A DNA stretch of 64,000 bases. Origin: Flectobacillus roseus. Lineage in GTDB: Bacteria; Bacteroidota; Bacteroidia; Cytophagales; Spirosomataceae. Shown in pieces: positions 26,324 through 33,155 of the stretch. Position 1 is the first letter of the stretch. The number at the start of each line of letters is the position of its first letter. The notes under the pieces were generated by a model that was not told the origin of the DNA, searched no databases, and saw only the letters and a program-made list of their open reading frames with translations. The DNA is taken from NCBI RefSeq assembly GCF_030056665.1, contig NZ_JASHIG010000006.1. One strand, written 5' to 3'. The translations under genes and the position numbers were made by a program.

Positions 26324-26470
26324 ATAAGTAATCGTGCAGAATAAGATTTAAGTTTTTTATTTTAGGGACAAGGCACAAGGCATAGAGTGTTAAAATGCTT
26401 TTTATTGCCCACCGCCGAAAGCTCTTACCTGATAGCCCAAAGCACAATCTTAAATCTTATTTTGAGTACA
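26324..26470. repeat. Four-copy inverted-repeat element, copy C
   Basis: The best-preserved copy. The left end contains AATAAGATTTAAG and the right end its exact complement CTTAAATCTTATT, with further imperfect pairing outside (AAGTAATCGTGCAG against TTGAGTAC). The internal modules TTTTAGGGACAAGGCACAAG and CCCACCGCCGAAAGC match the other copies. The RNA could fold into one long stem. Confidence 0.82.
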
Positions 26471-26558
26471 AAATATTTTAGGCAAGGACAAATTGACATT
26501 CATAAATCAGCACTGAAACTTAACTTCTTTTACTTAATGTCAATCAAATTTTAAAACT

Positions 26559-27236
26559 ATGAGAATTTTAGTAGTTGAAGACGAACCAAAAACCTTACAC
26601 GCTATTCAGCAAGGTCTTGAAGAAAACCTCTATGAGGTAGATATAGCCTATGATGGGCTCATTGCCAGACAGTTGGCTATGCGTAACAATTATTCATTAA
26701 TCATCACAGACATTATCATGCCTGGGCTCAATGGCTTTGTATTGTCGCGCGAGCTTCGTGAATCGGGTATCCAAACGCCTATTTTGATGTTGACCGCTTT
26801 GGGCGAAACGGAAGATAAAGTCAATGGGTTCGACTCTGGGGCAGACCAATACTTAGTAAAACCTTTTCAATTTGTAGAACTGTTAGCACGTGTCCGCTCA
26901 CTCACAAAACGAGGCTCAAGTACTTTAATGACTCACCAAACCCTTAAATTTGAGGGGCTAGAAATGAACCTTGATACCAAGGTAGTGACTCGAGATGAGC
27001 AAGTAATTGAACTTACTGCAAGAGAATTCACTTTATTGGAATATATGATGCGCAATCAAGGCAGAGTATTATCAAAAGTACAATTGGCCGAAAATGTTTG
27101 GGATATTGGCTTTGATACAGGCACCAATTTTGTAGAGGTTTATATTAACTATTTACGTAAAAAAATCGATAAAAACTTCGATACAAAACTTATTCATACT
27201 GTATTTGGAATGGGTTATGTACTGAAAAAAGAATAA
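26559..27236 (+). CDS. OmpR/PhoB-family response regulator
   Basis: The 225-residue protein has a receiver domain with acidic pocket VVEDE, phospho-acceptor Asp51 in LIITDIIMPG, Thr79 and Lys101 (LVKPFQ), and a C-terminal winged helix of OmpR type (about 130-223, with ELTAREFTLLEYMMRNQGRVLSK). It is followed after one nucleotide by its histidine kinase, so the two form one transcription unit. The pair resembles CusR/CopR-type envelope and metal-response systems, but no target gene of that kind is adjacent. Targets are unknown. Confidence 0.95.
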   Translation: MRILVVEDEPKTLHAIQQGLEENLYEVDIAYDGLIARQLAMRNNYSLIITDIIMPGLNGFVLSRELRESGIQTPILMLTALGETEDKVNGFDSGADQYLVKPFQFVELLARVRSLTKRGSSTLMTHQTLKFEGLEMNLDTKVVTRDEQVIELTAREFTLLEYMMRNQGRVLSKVQLAENVWDIGFDTGTNFVEVYINYLRKKIDKNFDTKLIHTVFGMGYVLKKE

Positions 27237-27237
27237 T

Positions 27238-28614
27238 ATGCAAATAAGGGTTAGTCTTACCATAAGATTTATTTTTATCGTTTCAACAATACTGCTAGCG
27301 GTATTGTTGTCGATATACCTTTATACGCAATATTACCTGAGCGAAAGTTTTTATCGCCGACTTTCAAACCGTACCGAAACTACCGCCGAGCTCTATTTTG
27401 TGGTAGACGATGTGGACTCTACCCTTTTGAGAACGATTACTGACCGTAACAAAAACGTTCTTCACAGCGAAAATATCACGATTTATAACCAAAACAAAAA
27501 AAAGGTCTTTACCACCAACGACCGCAAAGGGCTACCTCTCACAGAAGACTTAATGACCAAAATTCAGTTGGAGAAAAAGTATCGTTTTCGAGACGGGAAA
27601 TATCATGGTGTGGGGTTGTATTACACCCAAACACCAGAGCCTTATTTTATAGTAGCCAGTGCAGTTGATGATTATGGAAGGGCTTTTTTGGCACAAATGA
27701 GACTCATTATGGTCTTATTATTTTTGATAGTGATACTTTGGGTTTCGGCGGCAGGCTGGTATTATGCAGGCAAAGCCATTGCCCCCATTGATGACATGGG
27801 ACAAAAGCTCAACAGTATTGTGCCCAAAAACATGCACCTACGGCTTAACCAGCAAGATAATCAAGATGAAATAGATAGGTTAACGCATACCATTAACCAG
27901 CTACTCGATCGTGTTGAAGATACCTTCAAGCTCCAAAGGATGTTTGTATCGAATGTATCTCATGAGCTTCGCAATCCTTTGACCAAAATGTCATCGCAAT
28001 TAGAGGTAAGCCTCATCAAAACTCGTACTCCTCAAGAATATCAGAAAACCATGTATTCAGTTTTGGATGATATTCAAGAACTCATTGCTCTTACCCAAAA
28101 TTTATTGAAACTTACCAAAGTCGATGGTGTCAAACAAGATTTGTTGGTCGACAAAGTTCGAGTAGATGAACTCCTATGGGAAGTGCGTGGACTTTTGACC
28201 AAGAGTAATGCTTTATATCAAATCGAAATTCTTTTTGATGAACTTCCAGAAGACCCAGACGGACTATGTATGTTAGGAAATTCGGCCTTATTAAAAACGG
28301 CCATTGTCAACTTGGCAGAAAATGCCTGTAAGTTTTCGTTTGACAAAAAAGCGATTATACGCTTACGCTGCCTTCCAGATGAAATTCAAATTGCCATTGA
28401 AGACAAAGGCATTGGCATTCAAGAATCAGAATTATCTTATATTTTCCAACCATTTTATCGCAGCAGTCAAACTGCCGACATCAAGGGCTATGGCATTGGG
28501 CTTTCGCTAGTAGAACGCATCGCTCGTATGCATGGCGGAACTGTTGATGTCAAGTCATCTCCTAATATTGGCACCACATTTACACTCGTTTTACCAAGCA
28601 ACATCACATTCTAA
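27238..28614 (+). CDS. Membrane sensor histidine kinase
   Basis: The 458-residue partner of the response regulator. It has a first membrane helix (about 9-30), a periplasmic sensor stretch of about 125 residues, a second helix (about 156-176), HAMP (about 178-230), HisKA with phospho-acceptor His242 in SNVSHELRNPLTK, and a HATPase_c domain with NLAENACKFS, IEDKGIGI and GYGIGLSLV. All catalytic boxes are intact. The periplasmic domain is not one I recognise, so the signal is unknown. A large stem-loop with a T-run follows the gene at 28692-28795. Confidence 0.95.
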   Translation: MQIRVSLTIRFIFIVSTILLAVLLSIYLYTQYYLSESFYRRLSNRTETTAELYFVVDDVDSTLLRTITDRNKNVLHSENITIYNQNKKKVFTTNDRKGLPLTEDLMTKIQLEKKYRFRDGKYHGVGLYYTQTPEPYFIVASAVDDYGRAFLAQMRLIMVLLFLIVILWVSAAGWYYAGKAIAPIDDMGQKLNSIVPKNMHLRLNQQDNQDEIDRLTHTINQLLDRVEDTFKLQRMFVSNVSHELRNPLTKMSSQLEVSLIKTRTPQEYQKTMYSVLDDIQELIALTQNLLKLTKVDGVKQDLLVDKVRVDELLWEVRGLLTKSNALYQIEILFDELPEDPDGLCMLGNSALLKTAIVNLAENACKFSFDKKAIIRLRCLPDEIQIAIEDKGIGIQESELSYIFQPFYRSSQTADIKGYGIGLSLVERIARMHGGTVDVKSSPNIGTTFTLVLPSNITF

Positions 28615-28691
28615 GCATTTTCTAATATCTGTCTAAGAAAGTTTTAACTTTATAGTGACAACTTTGTAGCGGAAAGAGAAATATATGTTGA

Positions 28692-28796
28692 AGTTTAACG
28701 AAGTTGTGGGGCAGGCAGATATGAGGCATTAGCTTACTGACTGGCTCTCGTCTGATATCTCAGTTGCCCCCTTACTTCTTTGTTAAGCTTTTTTTA
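28692..28796 (+). terminator. Large stem-loop with T-run after the kinase gene
   Basis: AGTTTAACGAAG..GGGGCA..AGATATGAG (28692-28725) pairs imperfectly with CTGATATCTCAG..TGCCCC..CTTTGTTAAGCT (28752-28790) over some 35 positions, followed by a run of seven T. It may be the terminator of the two-component operon. It is much larger than the other terminators here and lies upstream of the small gene and nhaA, so it could also be a regulatory RNA. Confidence 0.55.
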
Positions 28797-28909
28797 TGGA
28801 CTTCCCTCAACAAACCATGCTATTGATTCTGTGTCGCCTATGCAATGACTCTACCTATTTGTCTTACTAGGAAATTCTCCTAAAATCAATTTACTTAATT
28901 TATTGACTT

Positions 28910-29149
28910 ATGGAAGTAACTGTAAAGAGAACGAAAATTTCTCGCTTAAACTATATTAAGTTAATTCTAAAAAAGGTAAGTTTTTCGCCTCTATTATTTA
29001 AAAAAGAATTACAGAAAGGTTTACAAGAATGTACAACCGAACAATTAGTGATTTTGAAGAGATGGTGTTTAAAACACTTTGCATCACTCTATTCCCATAT
29101 AATTTTACAAGTATTCAGGTCGGTCGAGGCACGATTACTTCCGAGCTAG
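28910..29149 (+). CDS. Small conserved-looking basic protein
   Basis: A 79-residue, Lys-rich, helical, soluble protein (NYIKLILKKVSFSPLLFKK then LQKGLQE, LVILKRWCLKHF). I do not know a function. It resembles from memory a group of 60-70-residue uncharacterised Bacteroidota proteins with the pattern VSF, LFxKEL and LKxWC. It sits 40 nt upstream of nhaA on the same strand and probably shares its transcript. It is retained because composition and context look genuine, but this rests on recall, not a search. Confidence 0.5.
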   Translation: MEVTVKRTKISRLNYIKLILKKVSFSPLLFKKELQKGLQECTTEQLVILKRWCLKHFASLYSHIILQVFRSVEARLLPS

Positions 29150-29189
29150 TCATCTTTAAAGGCATGTTTTAGTTGCATGCCAAGTATAA

Positions 29190-30413
29190 ATGAAAAAGCG
29201 TATCCACAAAGTTTTAGTTGAGCCTATCAAGGATGTGTCGAGCCCGATCGTTGAGATTGAGCAGACGGGTCAACTAAGTGGATTTTTGCTACTCAACGCT
29301 TTGTTTTTAACCCTTTTATTTGCCAATATACCTCTCAGTGGAACAGCCTATATCAAATTTTGGTCGTCGCCATTAATACCAGAGTTGGGGCATATGTCTT
29401 CACTAGATATTATCAACAAAGGGTTGATGACGCTGTTTATGTTGGAAGTTGGTCTCGATTTGAAAAAAGAGTTTGTTTATGGTGAACTACAAACTTACAA
29501 ACGAGCCCATTTGCCATTAATAGCTGCTATTGGAGGTTTGGTGGTTCCAGTTTTCATTTTTTGTTTTTTTAACCAAAAGCAAAATAATTATACAGGTTGG
29601 ATTATTCCTACGACTACAGATATTGCATTTTCGTTAGGTATATTAAAGTTATTGGGAAATAAAGTACCCAATTTTATTAAAGTTTTTTTTGTTGCTCTTG
29701 TTATTATAGATGATTTATTAGCCATTTCATTATTAGTGGCCTTTTATTTACCAACCGTTGCAAGCCTAAAAATCGTTCTTATCCTACTAAGTGTTCTAGC
29801 ATTAATTGGATTAAAATATTTTAAAACCACTCATATTTTTCCTAATCTTTTAATAGGAGCATTTATATGGTGGAATATGGTACAGGCAGGATTACCTCCC
29901 GCTTTGTCAGGAATCTTTACAGCCCTTTCTATCCCTATTCATCGAATAGAAGAACTAAAAAGGTGGCTTTACATGCCAGTAAACTATCTGATAGTTCCGC
30001 TATTCGTATTGGCTAATGTAGCAGTTACTATCAACGTAGAAAGTCTGGAATTCCTTCAGGAATCTCATGTTACTGGAGTTTTGATTGGACTGCTACTAGG
30101 TAAACCCTTAGGAATTGTGATAGCGACATGGCTTGCTGTTAGATTGAACATTGCACAGCTTCCCAACCATATCAATTGGGTACATATTTTAGGAATGGGA
30201 ATTTTGGCAGGTAGTGGAGTTACCATAGCGATTTTTATGACAGAGCATTCCTACCTCCAAACACAAATAAAAGATTTTATTAAAATTGGGGTTATTATAG
30301 CATCACTTACCTCAGGTATTTTGAGCACTTTGATTTTTCTTAAAACCAGTAGTATTGCGAACTTATTTCATTGGTCTTTACCAAGACTTTTTGCTAAAAA
30401 TGTAAGAAGTTAA
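29190..30413 (+). CDS. nhaA: Na+/H+ antiporter NhaA
   Basis: NhaA expels Na+ (or Li+) in exchange for H+ across the inner membrane, controlling Na+ and pH. The 407-residue protein has the crossed-helix signature IPTTTDIAFSLG with Asp144 and the ion-binding pair Asp174-Asp175 in VALVIIDDLLAIS, equivalent to Asp133, Asp163 and Asp164 of E. coli. The N-terminal cytoplasmic stretch of about 28 residues is a bit long. It follows the 79-residue gene by 40 nt; a terminator follows at 30547. Confidence 0.96.
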   Translation: MKKRIHKVLVEPIKDVSSPIVEIEQTGQLSGFLLLNALFLTLLFANIPLSGTAYIKFWSSPLIPELGHMSSLDIINKGLMTLFMLEVGLDLKKEFVYGELQTYKRAHLPLIAAIGGLVVPVFIFCFFNQKQNNYTGWIIPTTTDIAFSLGILKLLGNKVPNFIKVFFVALVIIDDLLAISLLVAFYLPTVASLKIVLILLSVLALIGLKYFKTTHIFPNLLIGAFIWWNMVQAGLPPALSGIFTALSIPIHRIEELKRWLYMPVNYLIVPLFVLANVAVTINVESLEFLQESHVTGVLIGLLLGKPLGIVIATWLAVRLNIAQLPNHINWVHILGMGILAGSGVTIAIFMTEHSYLQTQIKDFIKIGVIIASLTSGILSTLIFLKTSSIANLFHWSLPRLFAKNVRS

Positions 30414-30546
30414 AAGGATTTTCTTGAAAACAGTGAGTACTATTTTCAGGCTTTATTTGATTATTTAATACCGTTTCGAGTTTGGCTTACTTCTAAACTA
30501 GGCATAAAACAAACTACTCTTAAATATTGCGATTGTTAGCACAGAT

Positions 30547-30582
30547 AACCCCACCGATACGATATTGGTGGGGTTTCTTTTT
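30547..30582 (+). terminator. nhaA terminator
   Basis: AACCCCACC (30547-30555) pairs with GGTGGGGTT (30567-30575) and is followed by TCTTTTTT. Confidence 0.88.
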
Positions 30583-30588
30583 TATCTG

Positions 30589-30690
30589 GGATTTCGGATG
30601 TTGGATTGCGGATGTTTAATCAATTATTTTTCGTAAAAAATAGAGGTGTTTGACATTATTTCCGAAATCCGCAATCCCCAATCCGCAATT
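30589..30690. repeat. GGATTGCGGAT-word repeats in inverted orientation
   Basis: GGATTTCGGATGTTGGATTG at 30589 and, inverted, CCGAAATCCGCAATCCCC with AATCCGCAAT (30658-30690) flank a 43-nt spacer just downstream of the phytase stop. The words recur at 20372-20404 and 39457-39487. Confidence 0.65.
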
Positions 30691-30701
30691 GTTTTGAGCT
30701 T

Positions 30702-31748
30702 TTATTTCAAATCCTTTCCAGCAATATCTTCCCAGCGATAGAAATGAAAAGTTTTATCATCGCTCATCACAACGAATAATCCTTTTTTAAAGGTTTTATT
30801 TAAGGGTACTGCTGTAACGTCAGAGCCATCACTTTGTTTGGCTTCGACTTTTACGATCTTGAGCTCAGGATGCTCGTGAGGATTTTGAGCAGAACCTTCT
30901 CTTGGGAAAATATGAAATTGATTGGCTCCTTGGTCGGAGACAAGAATATAGCCTTTACGAGCTGATGTTTGATAAATCGAAATTCCTTCGTGGTCTTCCG
31001 AGAAACCTTTGGTGGCAAAAAGCGCTAACTCTTGGTCGCCTTTTGAAGGCTCGGCATAGTATTTTCTTACGCCGATACCTTCGTCCGAATAATAGACATA
31101 CCCTAAGGCATCATCAACCGCAATAGATTCTATTTCTTTTTTGCCACTGTACGTACCAAATTTTCGAATAAAAGTAGCCTGTACTTGCCCTTTACCATTA
31201 TCCGATAATTCATATTGCCAGATATATCCGCCTGTTGTAGGACCGTTTTTACGACCTACCATAGCATAGATTTTCCCTTTAGGATTTTTGTACAAAGCTA
31301 TCCCCATCAAATCTCGGAATTCTGTTCCTGTTTCACCTTCAAACATCGGAATACCGCCATTGTCAATAGGTTTCATGTCAGGCAATGAATAAATACGCAA
31401 CTGATGATTCATGCGCTCGGTGGTAACGGCAATATCGACTTTTTTACCTCCAATTTTTAAACCGTATTCTATATCTACATTATTAGGACGCTTCAGTCCT
31501 CTCACAACCTTGTCTGACTGGATTTTCCCCTGTAAATCAAAAACAAACAACGCTCCATCCTGATTTTTATCGGTACCAATAATTAAGCTTTTGCTTGGGT
31601 TCTGAGGGTTAATCCAAATAGCAGGATCGTCGGTATCATGTTTAACAGAATCGGTAATGACAATGGGTTTAATAATCGTTTGAGCACAAGCATTTTCAAC
31701 AGTCGAAACAATCAAGCTCAAGGATAATAATTTAAAGAGAAGTTTCAT
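30702..31748 (-). CDS. Beta-propeller phytase (3-phytase)
   Basis: The enzyme should hydrolyse phosphate from phytate (inositol hexakisphosphate) outside the cytoplasm, using bound Ca2+. The 348 residues begin with signal peptide MKLLFKLLSLSLIVSTVENACAQ. The family hallmarks are in order: HDTDDPAIWI (37-46), KRPNNVDIEYG, TGTEFRDLMG, EIESIAVDDALGYVYYSDE, VRKYYAEP and SEDHEGISIY. The Asp/Glu-rich loops that bind calcium look intact. It is the last gene of a minus-strand set with a beta-helix lipoprotein and a TonB receptor, which suggests joint phytate capture and cleavage. An inverted repeat sits in its leader (31772-31874). Confidence 0.92.
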   Translation of the reverse strand: MKLLFKLLSLSLIVSTVENACAQTIIKPIVITDSVKHDTDDPAIWINPQNPSKSLIIGTDKNQDGALFVFDLQGKIQSDKVVRGLKRPNNVDIEYGLKIGGKKVDIAVTTERMNHQLRIYSLPDMKPIDNGGIPMFEGETGTEFRDLMGIALYKNPKGKIYAMVGRKNGPTTGGYIWQYELSDNGKGQVQATFIRKFGTYSGKKEIESIAVDDALGYVYYSDEGIGVRKYYAEPSKGDQELALFATKGFSEDHEGISIYQTSARKGYILVSDQGANQFHIFPREGSAQNPHEHPELKIVKVEAKQSDGSDVTAVPLNKTFKKGLFVVMSDDKTFHFYRWEDIAGKDLK

Positions 31749-31771
31749 GAAATAAGTTGGTTTTGTTCAAA

Positions 31772-31874
31772 GTGAACAGGCACAAAGGCATAAAGTGACA
31801 AAGTATTTTTAACTCAATGAAGCTTTTATAAAACTCCAAACCCTTTGTGCCTTTGCACCTATGTGCCTGTTCAC
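31772..31874. repeat. Inverted repeat of the CACAAAGG family before the phytase gene
   Basis: GTGAACAGGCACAAAGGCAT (from 31772) and 31843-31874, whose complement begins GTGAACAGGCACATAGGTGC, form 32-nt arms with six mismatches around a 39-nt loop. It lies between the beta-helix stop and the phytase start, so it would fold in the operon mRNA and may uncouple phytase expression from upstream genes. Confidence 0.75.
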
Positions 31875-31886
31875 TTCATTATTAAT

Positions 31887-33134
31887 CTACTTCCCTCCAA
31901 ATGCACCAATATAATTAGCTGGTTCTGGGGAAGTGTATGTTTTGCCGTTGGCAGTAATACCTGTTTTGAAATTACGTGTAAAGGTAGTGATACCCTTGTT
32001 CAAAGCAGCCGAGCCAGATAATAACGAGAAGTCCCATGAGCTATTGTAATCGGCATTCATGACATCAGTTGATAATGGATAGTTAGCAAATTTAGGATCA
32101 TTATCTCCCGCCTTTGTACCACGAACTTCGTTTGTGCCCGATGCGATTTCGGCTGTTGGTTGGAACTGATCTACCGTCGTCTGGTTGTAGCCATAGTACA
32201 AGTTGTTTTGAATCACCGAACGAGAATCTTCTGGTTTTTTCACATCACGTTTGATACCGAAACGACAATTAGTCAATAGGTTGTTGTACAAATCAGCACG
32301 TACACTAGCCTCAATCCAAATAGAACCACCTTTGATGGTTGGGCGTCTCCAGCCTGTGTTTAACAAGGTATTGTTGTATGCTACCACATAAGCTTGCGGT
32401 GTACGGTCACCCGCATTCGATAATTTAAGAGCGTTGGTATTAGTGCTATAAACCATATTATAAGCTACGTCAGCAATACAGCCCGATTTGATATTGATGG
32501 CTTCGCCACCTGTAACACCCGTAGTATAGAATTTATTATTTGAGAAAATAATGTTACCACCTTCCAAATAAGTACAGTCTTCATTGAAGTTGCGGAAAAT
32601 GCTATTAACCACCACCAATTTACCTGATACATTTGAATACCAAAGCGCTGGTACGTTTTCGCCACTAGCCGCTTTATACAAACCCAATTTTACTGAAGTA
32701 GAAGCTTCTGTAGTGGTAGCACCACCATATTCTAAGATAACATTGTCTAACACTAATTCAGCACAAGTTTTGCTAGCCAAAATTCCACCCCAAAGCTTAC
32801 CAAATTTGTATTTTGTGGTACGAGCCGTTTCTGGAACCGTAAATTTGACTGGATTACTCGCATTACCTGTAGCATATAAATTACCATTAACGATAATTTC
32901 TGGTTTTGCCGTTGTGTCCATCACTACGGTTACTCCTTCTTCAATGCTTAGCGTTTTTCCAGCAGGAACAATAATGTCGCCAGTTACTTGAATAATGCTT
33001 CCTTTTTTCCATGTACCCGATACTTCACCCGCTACAGTTTGTTCTTCTGGCTTAGGTTCTGAATTGTCTTTTGTACAGCTTGTGCATAGCGATGCCAGCA
33101 ACAAGACACTTGCTAAAATGCTTGAAGTTTTCAT
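31887..33134 (-). CDS. Right-handed beta-helix surface lipoprotein
   Basis: A 415-residue exported protein with lipoprotein-like signal MKTSSILASVLLLASLCTSC (Cys20), although the lipobox is imperfect. From residue about 50 it shows repeated beta-strand turns typical of a parallel beta-helix (GNLYATGNASNPVKFTV, LVLDNVILEYGG, GNIIFSNNKFY, ADVAYNMVYSTN, YVVAYNNTLLN, ADLYNNLLTN). I cannot assign catalytic residues. It lies 22 nt downstream of a TonB receptor and upstream of phytase, so I infer a surface role in binding or presenting the same ligand. A stand-alone adhesin or polysaccharide-binding protein is an alternative. Confidence 0.8.
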   Translation of the reverse strand: MKTSSILASVLLLASLCTSCTKDNSEPKPEEQTVAGEVSGTWKKGSIIQVTGDIIVPAGKTLSIEEGVTVVMDTTAKPEIIVNGNLYATGNASNPVKFTVPETARTTKYKFGKLWGGILASKTCAELVLDNVILEYGGATTTEASTSVKLGLYKAASGENVPALWYSNVSGKLVVVNSIFRNFNEDCTYLEGGNIIFSNNKFYTTGVTGGEAINIKSGCIADVAYNMVYSTNTNALKLSNAGDRTPQAYVVAYNNTLLNTGWRRPTIKGGSIWIEASVRADLYNNLLTNCRFGIKRDVKKPEDSRSVIQNNLYYGYNQTTVDQFQPTAEIASGTNEVRGTKAGDNDPKFANYPLSTDVMNADYNSSWDFSLLSGSAALNKGITTFTRNFKTGITANGKTYTSPEPANYIGAFGGK

Positions 33135-33155
33135 GATGTTTTGTAAAAATTTGAA

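Larger units (their letters stand above)
26147..26558. other. 412-bp intergenic region with two repeat families
   Basis: A small hairpin GTTCTTTTGAAAGAAC (26186-26201) follows the antiporter and may end it. Then come a CACAGAGG-word repeat (26228-26270) and copy C of the four-copy element (26324-26470). About 90 nt remain as leader of the response-regulator gene. Confidence 0.7.
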
